Below the pieces are notes generated by a model. The model was not told the DNA's origin, ran no database searches, and worked only from the letters and a program-made list of their open reading frames with translations. A stretch of 64,000 nt of DNA from Protea cynaroides (lineage: Eukaryota > Streptophyta > Magnoliopsida > Proteales > Proteaceae), in assembly GCA_028583415.1 (NCBI GenBank), contig CM053272.1:43888699-43952698 (forward strand), written 5' to 3'. Both the position numbers and the translations under genes were made by a program. Shown piece by piece: positions 44,986 through 58,133 of the stretch. The stretch's first letter is position 1. Every line of letters starts with the position of its first letter.

Positions 44986-47973
44986 TACGTAGACCTAGAT
45001 TTCCTCTTCCAACAGAAAATTTCATAATAAAAAAATAAATAAATAAAATGCTTTAAAAAAATTGAAGATAGTAAAATATAAATAATTATCAGTAAATAAT
45101 TGATATCTTCCTACCAGGCAAAAATCCTAGACCACTGGCCCCCCCTATGGTGTGTTACGTGTGTATGTGTAATAATTGACCATTTTTTTAGGTCATATAT
45201 TAAAAGGATATATGTCATTAAATGGCTCTTATTACAGTTTCTTCCCTCTCTCAACCATATTTACAGATCGACTACCCTACTATTTAATGTCATAGCCCAA
45301 CATTTTCATTAATTGTGTCATCAAGTATTTTGAGCATTTACCACAAACTATACAATAAAAGCCCAATTGAACTTTGAGGTAATAAGCATCCAAAGTTTCA
45401 AACTAGTAAGAATGATATAATTGTTTGAAAATGTGGCTGCCTTGGTTTCAAATAAAATGGGGAAGCAAATTAAATTAAATTAAATTTTGATTATTATTGG
45501 AATTTTAATATTTGAAATTTTATTTAAATTTACTATTTTATAAATGGTTATCCAAGAGTTTGTTTCCTTCTAATAGGTATTTCATTGACCAATAGGTGTG
45601 ATTATTGCTGACATGTCTAAATAGTCAGTAGACATATCTTGTGGTAGAGATATGGTGTTTGAGCATGTTTTTTGGAGACAATCATTGGTGGTATCTCTTA
45701 TTCTCTTACAAGAGAGTAAGTATTTAGCTCATTTCAATAGAGATAACAACAACAATGATAATCCACCATTAGTATTGAGTATTGACATTGATTTTTACCT
45801 TATTAAATATAGTCTTTTATATCTCTGAATAAGCTGAAGAGAATAAGTGCAACACTTTATAGTTTTTGAGGGTTGTTTTATCTTGAAAATCAATTCTCAA
45901 GGAACCTAGTTTGCACCAGAGGGGGCAACTACGATTTTAAGAAGAGTAGTCTTGATTATGGCGCAATCTTATCATTCTTTTGCCGCGTGTGGTACACCAG
46001 ATTAATGGTAAAATCGATGCCTACTTTGGTGGATTCTTGGATACTTTCATTGATTATTTGAGTAAGTCATTTTTATGTTTATTTAAAATTCTATATCTCA
46101 TGTTTAATATGATATTTCTGATGCATATATTACTATAATTTTAGATCATTTCATCAAATTGAAAATAAAAAAACATAAAATTTTATAATGCAGTTCACTA
46201 TCCTCGTCCAAAGACACCTCGTCCAAAAATAGGTTTACTTCTAATGCTTAGGATTTACCCATCCAATTCTCGTGGATAGAACGATTTCATGTAATTTTTT
46301 TTCCGTATTTGGTCCTCGATATTATTTAGATTTTTTAAATATAATTGAAAAAAAAAAAAAACACATGTCAAATACTAAAATAAATTAGAAGTAGAGTAAT
46401 TCTCTTACTTTATTTTATTTCTCAACATCTTACCTCAAAGCAAACAGAATCTAAAGATAAAAATGTACACTTAGGGAAACTAAGGTGTGAAATTGTATAT
46501 ATTGTTAATTGAAACTAGACTTGTACAATTCTTGGATTAAGTAATTATTTAAAAAATATCTGACGTGTAGCACATAACACCATATAATTACTCGGTTTTC
46601 AATTAATGAACTTTGTTCAGTCCACCAACATTTTGTTAAAATATTTGATGTGGTGACACCATAGAATTACACGATTTTCAATTAAACTTTGAGGAAGTCT
46701 CTATCCAATATTTTATGTTTCTCCAAGTGAGTAAATTATAAAGGATTCTGTAAAAAGTTTTTTTTTTTTTTTTATCACGTGGATGAATGATATAACCATT
46801 TGAACAATTGGATATTTAAATGGTGGCATTGATTGGTCGTGTGACAAATTTCAATATCTAATTTAATTAAATATCGTCCCAACATGTATTGTTATGTATC
46901 AACATAATTTTTTCATACACATCTGTTGTTATTCCAACTATTTTTTTGTATTTTTCTCAAAAAATATATGATCACCTAAAAAATTTTTAATTAAGCTAAA
47001 ACCTTACCTGTGAGAGAGAACCTTGGGGTCTACTTTTCTACCATTTTTGGGTCTCATCTAAATTGTGGCATGGTAGATATTCATGTGTCTACCTGGAGAT
47101 TCATTTCGAAGATGTTCGCTTAGTGAACTTTTCACTTTCTTGCAATAATAGTACACAATTTGGCAAATAACTCAATGTAAAAAAGATTCTCTCTTATTAA
47201 TGTTCAATCCCTCCAACTATGTCCCAATGGTTGGAATTCACTCGGTGCACACACCAACGAATAGATGCTCACTAAGTGAACTCCAGCTCTTCGGTCACGA
47301 TAGGAATCCCTCCAACAACAAGAGGGGATCCAAATTCTAATTCAAACTCATGAGTTAAGAAATTATCAATTTAAAAATGACGAGAAAATAATGTACACAT
47401 GTTAGTGGGATACACCCCCTTACTCTCTCTCTCTCCTCTTCAACATGAGAATAACCTACGAATGTACCTACAAATCGTGAAATACTCTTTTTCATGCATC
47501 CATTGACTTAGCATAGAAAATGACAATAAATGTAAGTACGCTATACTTCCCTCCCAAAAATAATTGAGAAGAAAAGATAAACTTAATGTGTCAGGCGATG
47601 AAAGGCGACAAGTTGAAGCATGTAAATGACAAAGGGTTTAGGTGAAAACTATTACTTTGTATATTAAAATCTAAGGGTGACAATTTGATTATTTTACTAT
47701 AGCAAGTAGTACTTATAAAACCTGAAGAAAATTAATATGACTTTTGAAGCCTAGAAGACTCTAGTCTGTGTTACGAAGCATGAATCCCAAAAAATATGTT
47801 AAAAAAAGAAGAAGGTATCTTATAAGCAAGGAATAGATATTTCTTGTTCCTTGAAGTGACAAAACTGACAAAAATCAATTAAATATAAAATAGTCTTACC
47901 AAAAAAACAATTAAGTATAAATTAGAAAGCAGCAATTTATACATAATTCTATAAGACCAATGTTTTCGGGGTC

Positions 47974-48046
47974 TGAAGGTTGAAGGTTGAAGGTTGAAGG
48001 ATGAAAGCTTGAAGTTTGAAAGTTGAAAGTTGAAAATTGAAAATTG
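47974..48046. repeat. Degenerate 7-bp minisatellite (GTTGAAR)n
   Basis: Units begin gttgaag and drift to gttgaaa and attgaaa, about ten in total. Confidence 0.85.
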
Positions 48047-48998
48047 TATTGTGTTCCCAAGGCGATTAAGAAGAGATAATCGACAAGATTATGTATCTCA
48101 TCTAATAACAACAAACTTGTGTATATACGAGATAATAATTTATAGGTGAAAGGTTTAGTATAGGACTGCAACAACATCGGGTTCTTAAAAATCCTAATTC
48201 AATCCAAAATCCCTTTAGTTGAATTCAAGCTCGGTCCAGCCCTAACTCAGGGCCTGAAAATCCAACCCAAATTCACCCACAAGACCAAGCCGAGGAGAAG
48301 AAGACAGAACGTTGGGTCCAAGGCCTCAACCCTAGCCCGGCTTGGCCTTAACTCAGGGCTAAAAATTTCCCAACCTAACTCGCCCTTAGGATCAGTGTAT
48401 CTCAACTTAATTAAACTCTATTCGGATTCAAGATGGATCAAGGAGGGCACGGGTTGATAGGACCAAACTTGCACCCCTAGTTTTGTACATGGCCTTGTAT
48501 GTACACGGTTGTCTTTTTAGCCATTGGATGGGACAAAACACCGAATCATTGGCCGTGTACATTTGCAATATATAAAAAAAACCATGCCCTAATTTATAAT
48601 AATAACTAAGTTTTAAAGGTTTATTCCTCCATTTCATATCACACCCTTTACAACTTCTGAACATCTCTCATATAGCTAAAACAAGGTGATATTATAACAA
48701 ATACTTGGGAAGAAGGGCCTTCTTCCCTAATAGAGATAAAACTTTGTTGCAAACCAGGATAAGGCAATTCGGTTGTGCTTGGAATGCAATCTTGATTAAG
48801 AACACATTATGAATTGACAAAATTAGTTTTTAGTATGTTTTTTCGTTCTTGAATTAGAGAGTGCGTTATTTAGCCCACTGAACAATCTAAACCCACAACA
48901 AAAATTTCCATTCTCAATCTATATGATGAGCAATCTAAAAATGAGAGTGCATTCCAAGAAAGCATATCAAATATAGCCTGAATTCGTACAATCAAGCA

Positions 48999-49082
48999 GC
49001 AGTCAAATATCTGTATCAAGCAACTTGCATATGGAATGTTGGAACTGATACTAATTACAGTCTTCCCTGAGTTGCATGATAT
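48999..49082 (+). pseudogene. Truncated duplicate of the sorting-nexin-like gene's last exon
   Basis: 49003-49078 reproduces the start of exon 15 (SNICIKQLAYGMLELILITV-type coding text), including its CAG acceptor. It then jumps to sequence equivalent to A 29532, deleting the rest of the exon, the stop codon and the proximal 3' UTR. No upstream exons precede it, so it cannot encode the protein. Confidence 0.9.
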
Positions 49083-50012
49083 TTTTTTGGGGTGTTGGAG
49101 AGAGCCTTATTTCTCTATCCCGTCCTAACTGTTAATATTGTATATTTCTAGTCTGTATAGAATACCGATGGTGTGAAGGCTTCCCCACTAACATTAGTGA
49201 CAGTAGTCGGTAAAGATCTGTATCGTGGGAAAGTGCTCAATTACTTGGCTTTTCAGTCTGTAATTCTTTTATAATTTAGTAAATTTCCATTCCTTGATGA
49301 TTACCCCCAATCAGAAAATTTCTGATGCTAACCAATACACTGTGGTCGTCTTAAAGTTTATTCCTCTGATTTTTGAGTTTTCTATCCAATCCTACTATTT
49401 GTCAATGTTAAATTATGTTTAGAATATCTTCACATCGATCGGTTTATTTGAATGTTATGCATGCAGGTAAAGAACCAATGGCTTTGTAATCTTTTGTTAC
49501 TCTGTCGCTCACTAGTAGAGGGTGTAGCGGGGGTTAAATGGAACCCAAAGGGCGAATGCCTCTCAAATTGTTGTAGTTGATAAATTTTTGTGTTGCGTAT
49601 GTGTAGTAGGGAGACTGAGAAAAGAGCAACACCATTCTGGTGGCTTTACAATTCTTACCATTCTTAGGCAGGCCTCTGTTTGGTATGTTCTATTGAAACT
49701 TGCATTCAACAGAATATATATCCATTGGATGGTTCCAATCTTTCCTGGTCTTTTACATCACATGATGGAGGCCATCTCTTTTACCAAATAACCAAAGCTA
49801 AAAAGTAGAGACCTGCTGATCAGACACCATGATCAATTCCCAAGTGTTCACTTTGATCTTTGATGCAACTGACCATTTAGTAAAAGAGTCCACCACTCCT
49901 CCCAATCCTAGACAATTTTCAGAAAAAAGCTCCCTACTTTGGAAAGCGAAGCTGCTTTCTTTTGCAAGCCGCATTCCATTTACTGTGCTGGAGCTTTCAG
50001 CCTCCCACAATC
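49083..50012. other. Copy B of the downstream intergenic DNA
   Basis: Close match to A 29532-30450 with single-base changes. No gene. Confidence 0.75.
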
Positions 50013-50232
50013 GTATTCAAATCCTTTCCTCCAAGAGAATCTGGAGGAGAGGTGGCGCTCCTATTGGATGGGTGACGTTCATCCTAGCCCTCCATCTGAG
50101 CCAAAACCGAGCCGACATGGGGTGTCCGCTCGGATGGAGGGCTCGGATTCACCCGAGCCCTTGTCACCCATCCAATAGGAGCACCACCGCTCCTCCAGAT
50201 TCTCATTCTCTTGGAGGAGAGGATGTGGATCC
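50013..50232. mobile_element. Mutator-type MITE, copy B, 9-bp TSD
   Basis: Flanked by cccacaatc at 50004-50012 and 50233-50241. It retains the complete GTGGATCC 3' end that copy A has lost, which confirms the family terminus. Confidence 0.88.
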
Positions 50233-53164
50233 CCCACAATCTACCATTAGGATAACAGAATCCTTATTAAACTCCTTCCTTTGGAATGGTAAATGACAAT
50301 AACAAGTTCCTTCATACCATTGGTTAGAATTCGGTTTGCTTACTTGCTTGCCTGTTTGCCTCTTGGGTTGAGAAAAATCAAATATATCAACAAAGTTGGA
50401 ATCATCAAGTAAATTTAAATTGGCTAATCAGAACAAAGTATATGAATCGAATGGATTTTCTCTTTTCTACCTTAACAATCTTTTTGGTATCATTTTTGTT
50501 TTTGTTTTTCTAATACGTTATGATTTTTGTGAGTGTTTGGTATCAGTTATTGATTTTTTTTTGCGCAAAGCTGAAGGAGTAGGTTTCAATGCGCCAGATG
50601 AAGCAAAATTTAAAGGGAAATTTACATGGGTCTCCTCTTGACATTGCGTTTAATACGCTACACTACCTTCTGCATTTTAGAATTACACTCCCCGACTTTA
50701 AAAGTAACGGTGTTCTTCCACTAAACCGTACATAACTTTACTAATTCCCCTCATTTCCCCATTTGTCTCTCTATTAGGTACTAATTTTCCTCGTTTCCCC
50801 ATTTGTCTCTCTGTTTTCTTTTCAATCCTGTCCTCCAAGAGCTACAACTTTTTCCGATAGGTTGCTATCCTTTCTTCAGTTTCTGTTCTTTAAAGATGTT
50901 AATAAACTCCTAAGAGCTTTAGAATTTCATACCCACAAAAAGCATAGAAAATCAATTTTTAACTTGCAACGTAACCTAAACAAAAATCAAAGAAAAAGAA
51001 AGAAAATGGAAAATTATACAGACACCCCCTCTGTAGTTGAGAAACTATATAAAACTACCCTGTCTTTACAAAAGTTACAGAGACTACCCCTCTAACAATG
51101 CTTTCATACATTCTCACCCATACCATTATTTACAATTTCGGGAGAATGTCAAATTTTTTTAAGATAAAAATACCCTTACAAAGGCAAACAGATGATCTGT
51201 GTTTTCTTTTTCAACGAAGCTCTGTTCGTGTTCTTCTCTCTTTCAGTTCCATCGCCAATGCTTCCTTAGAAACCCCATCTCTGGCAGCATTTGTACCCCC
51301 CTCTCTTGACCAACAGCCGAGGAAATGTTTTCACAAGAGTTTCCACAACGCCATTGCATTGACAGAGAGAAATCACAAGAACTGAAAGACATTGGCTCGG
51401 TTTATCTGAAACTGTTCTCGAGCAACTGAACTACTACTGCAATAAGAGAATTCTTGTCGATAGGTCACAAAGTTAGGGTATCGCAAACAACTTCTTATTG
51501 CCATTTAATGCAGGGAATAAAGCAGTTCAATTGCCGGAGAACAGTTTCAGATAAATCGAACCAATTTGTTGTATCCGTTATCAATCAGAGAGAATTTTAA
51601 CAAGAAATCAACTGAAAGATCCAATGCCGATATCGAACAGAGAATATAAACGAACCAGAGACAAAAAAAAATCCAACACTAATAGAGAGAAATCGTCCCT
51701 TTGTCCATAACAAAGAACCGCCGAATCGATCAATTAGAATGTCGATTGTTGCTGGTAGGGAGAGAATAGAACTGCAAATAGAGTAAATGTTGAAACCTCT
51801 TGACAAATTTCTACAATTTAAATGGAAACAAACGAAGAAAGCTAGAATCCCAGGCCTCATCCGTCACAAGCTTGAACTTTCTGTTCGATCAGCTCCATTA
51901 GATTTGTTCCCCAACTTGAAACGGAACTCCTCTCAAAAAATTATTTAATTTGGACTTAGACTTGAGATTTGGACTTGATGAACGAAATGAAACCCTCTCC
52001 TCCTACTTCCTCCTGTCTGGAATTGGATATGGAGAATGAAGATGATTGAAAAAGAGAGGATGAAGCGATGAAGATGACGATGAGAATCGCTTGGTTTGAC
52101 GCTGGAACGAAGGAATTGGAATTGAAGCATGAGAAGCAGAGATGCTCATCTTGCTGCCATTTCCATTACCCACCTTTTCTTCCCCTTATCTCTCTTTACC
52201 AAGATGGATAAATGTGGTATGCAGTGACAAGTGCATAGAGTTCATCGCCGTCTGCGACCAGCTATTTGTAAGCACTGCAGTTGTAGTTTTCCTTGACAAA
52301 ACTATGGATGTCAACACATTTATGATGAAATCTTCTCCGGTTAAGCAAGGGGAGGTAGAAATACTGCCAGAGACGAGGTTTCGAAGAAACATTGGCAATG
52401 GAGTGAGAGAGAAGAACACGAACTGAGCTTCGTTGGAATAGACAACACATATCTCTTTGTTTTTTCAAGAGTATTTTTGTTTAAAAAATTTTTCACATTC
52501 TCATTGTATGGATGATGGTTTGTAATTTGCATGAAATGATTAAAATGAAAATGAAAATAGAATCGCCACCTAGATAAGGTCTAGGGCCTATATATAATTT
52601 CTCATATGAGAAATACTAATGACTCGTTAGATTAAGGCTTATGGTCAAACCAAAGAAATAATGGGTAAGTATCATGTTACAATTTGGGAAGATGATAGGC
52701 ACCCAAATTGCCTAATCCAAATATTAATCTTCATATACTATCATTTCCTATCCTAATTTAAATTACAGGCAATGGCTAAACAACTTTTAATAGGCACCAA
52801 ACCTAGGTTCTAGATGTATTTCAATCTAGGAGCAAGTCATCAATGTAATAGAAAGAAAAATTTAAATGTGATATAGATCAGAAATAAAATGATTGAACGA
52901 CGGACCAATCAACCAATTTTGGATAACAAGAGCACAACTCAACACGTTGACAGACAAAAATTATTTTTAGTGTTTGTAGCGTAGTCCAAAGTTCAAATGC
53001 AATGATTTTTTGATAAAATAAAAGAAATAAAAATAAATTAAAATAAATTAGTTTAGGACTGAACTTGAATGATAAACACCCAAGCTACCTACGTATCTCA
53101 GGACAAGCCCAAGAATCAAGCCCAACGTAGTTCAACCACTTGGGTTGATAAAATAATGATCTCT

Positions 53165-53405
53165 ATAACCACTAGTCAAGCTAATAGGTCATCTAGGTTT
53201 AGGATATTGAATAGACTCCTACAGTTACTAGTCAAACTGGTAGGTCGTCTATGTAAAGTACATCGAATAGACTTCTACAGCCACTAGTCAAGCTGATAGA
53301 CCGTCTATATAAAACACATCGAATAGACTTCTACAGCCACTAGTCAAGCTGATAGACCACTTCTACAGTCACTAGTCAAGCTGATAGACCGTCTATGTAA
53401 AATAG
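53165..53405. repeat. Tandem repeat, ~57-60 bp units
   Basis: About four units containing 'cactagtcaagctgatagac' and 'catcgaatagacttctacag', the last shortened. Confidence 0.85.
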
Positions 53406-53409
53406 GGTT

Positions 53410-53580
53410 TGAAAGAAACTTTCATGCGATGATAGAATGCTTACCCAAGGTTGAAAGGTACTTCCATGCGATGATGGAATGTTTGCCCAAGATTGAAAGG
53501 GACTTCCATGCGATAATGGAATGTTTGTCCAAAGTTGAAAGAGACTTCCATGCGATGATAGAATGTTTGCCCAAGATTCT
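53410..53580. repeat. Tandem repeat, ~57 bp units
   Basis: Four units of the type 'cttccatgcgatgatggaat' + 'gtttgcccaagattgaaag'. Confidence 0.85.
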
Positions 53581-53589
53581 ATGCGAATA

Positions 53590-54110
53590 TGGAGAATTGA
53601 AATGAAATTTGAAATTTAATTGAATATGAAATTGAAATTGGAATTGAAACTTGAAATTGAAATAGAAATTGAATTGAATTTAAAATTGAAAATAGATTTG
53701 GAATTTAAATTGAAACTGAAACCAAAACTGAATTGAAATTGAATTTTTGAAATTGACTTAAATTTGAAATTGACATTGAAATTGAAATTAAAATTGATAT
53801 TGAAATTGAATTAAATTTGATTTGTCTTGAATTTTTGAATTTTGAAATTATGCTTGATGGTTGAAACAATGGAATCTGGAAAAATACAATTTTGAAACCA
53901 GTGTGCTAAATATAAAAAATATGTTATGATGCAAATTGGGTATTATTGTTACCCTCATTGCAGTTGGACATTTTTTCTTGAAATTTGAATTTTTAAACTA
54001 TGCAGGATGATTGAAATAGTAAATTTGGAAAAAACATAATTTTTTAAATCAATGTACAAAATACATTATGATGCAAATTGGGTATTATTGCAACCCTCAT
54101 TGCAATTGAA
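53590..54110. repeat. GAAATT-rich tract and ~150-bp duplicated block
   Basis: 53590-53850 is built from short ttgaaa/gaaattg motifs. The block with 'ttatgatgcaaattgggtat' occurs at about 53850-53965 and again at 54000-54110. Confidence 0.75.
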
Positions 54111-54199
54111 CTGAGCTTGGGTAATGGATTCTCAGGCAGCCTACGTATCTCGGGGTGGAGTCCGAGAATCAAGTCCATACGTAGTTCGGAATGAACTGC

Positions 54200-56070
54200 G
54201 CATAAAAAATGAAAACAATTTTAATTTATCAACATGTGAGAGGGTACTCTCGACATTGGACAAGGCATCGGTGCCTCGCTTTATTCATACATACATCTAC
54301 GTGTCTATATCTATTCGTGCATCATAAGCGCGTGGGCCCGCATTGCATGGGAATAATTACAAAATTTATAAGAAATTCCTATAGGATACATAAGTGGGGA
54401 TTGAGAATCAAAACTATTAATACATTCTCCTTTCGCATTCGTGGGATACATTGAAGGGGTAGGGGATGTCCTAATCTATCCCGCCCGTCACTACGCTAGG
54501 GATGGCAAATGCCGCATGCATATCGTGTTACCCATCCCGTGCAAAATATGTGGGTGCTCACTAGCACGTCCCCACCACAGGCAGTTTATATACAAATAAG
54601 CAAACATATTAAATTTCAGAAAATTTAGAGAGGTAAGAGAAATACCTGACAATGTCGAAATTATGGATGAAAATTTGAAAATGAAATCACCTTGACGCTC
54701 GACCAATTGCTTGAGAAATTTTCTAAGAAGCTAGTCCGACTGCGAACAAACATATCGCTGGTCACCGTATCTTGAATTCTGGTTGATTCTTGACAATCTT
54801 CACATCCTTACTCTAAATTCAGCTTCTTGCCATCGAGGATGCTCACCCCAAACGTGTGACATAAAATAAGCAAGGCAAGGGGGGGGGGGGGGGGGGTAAG
54901 CATTGTAGTAGCTAAATAAGATGTGCATTGAATATATGAAATACATGGTGGAGACTAGCCAAACCAAAACATGGAGAGTAACCAGTTTTAATCATGAAGA
55001 CTCATGTAGACAACAATATGATAAGCATAAAAATGGGCTTAAATCCGTACCATACCAAACACATAAGAGATCATCCAAGCATACCATCACAGATTAATAA
55101 ACCGAGGTATATATGAACCAAACCAGGATTTAACCTAAAGTTAAACCCAAACATGAAACACTGAACCAGTGTCGATCTGAACCTGAACCATGTGCCTATA
55201 CACACCATAGCGTAAACCTAACAAACTGAACCTATACATAAACCCGACCAGAACTAACCCATGTTAAATCGAACTAAGACAAACAAATTAAACTCCAACA
55301 AAATAAAATTTGGACACCTTGAATGTATCCTAAACCGAGCCCAAGAAATTGAAATGAACCTCATGATATAACCACCAAAAACCCCAGCCCCAAACTGGTA
55401 TTAGATAAAAATGGAAAATAAAAGATAAAATAATAATACCAAAACAAAAATGTGAGAAAAGAAAGAAGAAAACTGAATCTATATATATGCTAAGATGAAG
55501 TATCATGTTAGGTATGACATGCTGCAAATGATCGAATCTGATCCAGGAGACTTACAATGTACCCAACATTTAGGGATGGGCATCTTCAGTAAATTAGCCA
55601 CACCTTACATATGAAATCATAGAAACAGATCTGCTCTAATCTCCCAAGCACAAGTTCGATGAGGTAAACATTAAGAGAAAACCACATTTAACTATGGGAT
55701 TTAATGCGTAGCATGTTAACAAACATGGATTCAAACCTAATTCCTAAACCACCATGAAATCAAAGCATCTCAAAGAAATTTGGAGCTTTAGGCATAAAGA
55801 CATGCTCAGGAGTAATCATTCATCATAAACAAATCAAGATGAGAAAATTAGTCAAGAAAAGAGAGGACTACGTGGTTCGGATTCTGCTTTCTCCTTCTTC
55901 CTTTCCTCAATAGCTCTTTCTTGCGACTGGTTCTTCTTCTCAGTTCTGGCCGTCGATTGCTCTCTCCTTCTCCGAAGCTATCAGCAAACCCAACTCTCAC
56001 TCACCTGATTTTCACTCACTTGGATAGACAATCAAACCTGAGAACCTCCCTGATCTCCATCTTTTCCTTT
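54200..56070. other. Interior of the 6.6-kb insertion without recognised genes
   Basis: Includes an 18-20 bp G homopolymer at about 54880-54897 and A-rich text. No domain is recognised. Confidence 0.6.
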
Positions 56071-56075
56071 AAACC

Positions 56076-56600
56076 CTAGCCAAAACCCTTGATTTTCCCC
56101 AAATAATCACAGTAATACACAATCCCATCTACCACAAAAGCTCTTCCATTCCGAACCAAATTGATCTCAGTCGGTACATAATCCCAAGACGAATCACACG
56201 AATCGAAGACAAAAACACCTCCATCGAGCAAGACAATAAGTTTCTGCTTCATCACAGCAGTTCCACACACCCATCTATTTCTAATCTCAAAGGGACTCGG
56301 AACAGGATCCCAAGATCCAAGCACAGGGTCGAACACTATAGCCCAATTGGCAGATCCATCCCAGGAATTCTCGAAGAGACCACCCATGACATAAATTTTA
56401 CCATTCAGAACACCGGCGGTTGCGAATTTCCTTCCCACAGGCATCTTGGGCCAATTTCCCATCTGTTGAAGCGGGAATCCAAGATCCAAACAGAGGAGGA
56501 TGGAGCACTACCAAGACCGTTGTCTGAACCACAGATGGCATAGATTTTGGGACTGAGAGAGGCAAAGTCGGAGCCGGACCCGATGAGCTCTTGCGAAAAT
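56076..56600 (-). pseudogene. F-box/kelch-repeat protein fragment
   Basis: The minus strand encodes PKMPVGRKFATAGVLNGKIY, then VMGG, then VFDPVLGSWDPVPSPFEIRN, then VVDGIVYYCDYLGKIKGF, the kelch blades of plant F-box/kelch proteins. One frame upstream, after a 1-nt shift near 56470, KIYAICGSDNGLGSAPSSSV continues the same protein toward its N-terminus. No F-box is visible, and the right-hand blades are absent downstream. It is a captured, broken gene piece inside the 6.6-kb insertion. Confidence 0.8.
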
Positions 56601-57075
56601 CTCTCTGACGGCTCGCTCTCTCAAACCCTCTTTCCTGCAACTCCACCGCCAATGACCTCCTTTCCTTTTCCTTGGCCGACCAGCAGAGCCCAAACCCCAT
56701 TCTTCTCTGCTATTCTCTCCTCTCCACACCTTTCAGTCAGCTCCCAGCGTCGAACCCATAAATTAGAGAAACTCCTTCTTCTTCTTGATTTCGGCCCCTC
56801 TTCTTTCTTCTTTCTTGATTTTTTCCTTCAAATCCTCCATGAACATGTCAGATCTGATTAATTACCGCCGTCACTGTCGCACTAACACCATCGCATTACC
56901 GTCGTCGCCGTCGCCGTCGCCATCAACATCTTCTTCTTCTTCCTCAAACCCCCTTCTTTCTCTTTGCTTCCCTGTTTTGCTTTTCTCCGCTCTCAAACCC
57001 TCATCTGACTCTCTCTGTTCTCTCTTTGTTCCCTCTGGATCTGAAAATGCCTCTTGCTTTTTTTGTTTTTTTTTA
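56601..57075. other. Sequence between the kelch fragment and the nested TIR element
   Basis: Pyrimidine-rich on the plus strand, with a CGTCGC triplet run near 56898-56920. It may be 5' sequence of the captured kelch gene. The ORFs here (104 and 112 codons) are low-complexity and not supported. Confidence 0.45.
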
Positions 57076-57605
57076 GGGAAAAAGACAGTTACCTCCCCTG
57101 TAACTTACCTTATTGACCGTTGACCCCCAAAGGTTTCAAAAAAGACAAATGACCCCAATTTTTAACGATGTTAAAATTATATTTTTTATGGATAATTCTA
57201 CCCCTGAACGTTTTATCCCAATTAAAATTAAAAAATAGGATAAAAGACAATTACCACCCCTGTAACTTACCTTATTGACCGTTGACTCCCAAATGTTTCA
57301 AAAAATGGACACCCTTCCATGAACAGGAACCACACGATACCAAACTATGAACATGAATCAGATCTGAAACAAATGGGCATTTTAAAAAATAAAAAAAAAA
57401 CTTCCTTCCATTTTCGTGAGAGCATCGTATCTGCATCTCCTCTGCTACATCCGAAGGAGCTCCCACCCTTCATTTCCACCACCGTTGGTTGGAGCTGTCG
57501 TTGCTCCTGACACCGATTGCTGCTGATCATTGTCGTCAAAAAGTGCTAGATCCTGCCCTCCTGGGATCTCCAAGCTTAGATTTTTAACTGTTTTTAAGGC
57601 TTTTA

Positions 57606-57903
57606 GCAACAGTTTTAATGGTTCGTTGCCACAGGAAACCCATTTGGAATAGCGGTAAAATTCCTCCTGGTTTTGGTCTATTACCCAACCTGACTTACAT
57701 GGATCTGCGCATGAACAATTTCAGCGGTAAAATCCCTAGAGATCTTGGGAATGCTACGAAATTGGAACTTCTCAACATTTTTGATTTGGAACAAAGTTGC
57801 CTGATAACATATGGAGCACACCCAATTTACAGATCTTCTCTCGGAGCTTCTGCAAACTCGAAGGAAAAATTCTTGATTTCTCTCACAACTCCCTCACTGG
57901 TAT
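57606..57903 (+). pseudogene. LRR receptor-like kinase fragment (PXY/TDR type)
   Basis: Plus-strand frames encode GFGLLPNLTYMDLRMNNFSG, then KIPRDLGNATKLELLNI. After a frameshift they read KLPDNIWSTPNLQIFS and CKLEGKILDFSHNSLTG. Order and wording follow the late extracellular leucine-rich repeats of the PXY/TDR family, receptors for the TDIF/CLE peptide in vascular meristems. Only about three to four repeats survive, with no kinase domain or signal peptide. It is bracketed by an exact 18-bp inverted repeat (57535-57552 and 57904-57921). Confidence 0.8.
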
Positions 57904-58031
57904 GATCTAGCACTTTTTGACTACGATGGCTTGCACGCAGGCTGCTGCGTTTTGTTTGAAAGAAGAGGTGAGTTGCAGAACCTCGTTAACATACTTTCCT
58001 TCAACTGGAATGGCATCATGGGTTATAGCTT

Positions 58032-58133
58032 TGAGGCAGGAGTTGCAGGCAGAGCTCTGAGGCTGGAATTGCAGGCGATGCCCTGAGGTGGGAGTTGCAG
58101 GCAGTGCCCTTGAGGTGGGAGTTGCAGAGCTCA
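58032..58133. repeat. Minisatellite, ~26-28 bp x 4
   Basis: Units of 'gaggtgggagttgcaggcag' + 'tgccct' type repeat four times with drift, inside the nested TIR element. Confidence 0.8.

Larger units (their letters stand above)
29173..48998 (+). repeat. Tandem duplication unit, copy A (~19.8 kb)
   Basis: Sequence from 29173 (gcag before the last exon of the sorting-nexin-like gene) onward is repeated in direct orientation from 48999. Base-to-base correspondence can be followed from A 29173 to about A 37708, which matches B 64000, with indels described separately. The right border of A is inferred: B begins at 48999, so a simple tandem duplication predicts that A ends at 48998. Confidence 0.85.
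43618..48998. other. Gene-poor AT-rich DNA to the end of copy A
   Basis: No coding region is recognised. Two hairpins (44099-44173 and 44945-44985) and a GTTGAAR minisatellite (47974-48046) are listed separately. Stretches near 44830-44945 and 48180-48470, with alternating 'ccaaccc'/'gggttgg' motifs, look like degraded transposons. Confidence 0.6.

Noticed and set aside
47911..48177. 88-codon minus-strand ORF
   Set aside because: Generated partly by the GTTGAAR minisatellite; no domain.
53165..53580. Spaced repeats considered as a CRISPR array or satellite centromere
   Set aside because: Only about four units each, contiguous without spacers, inside a transposable insertion.
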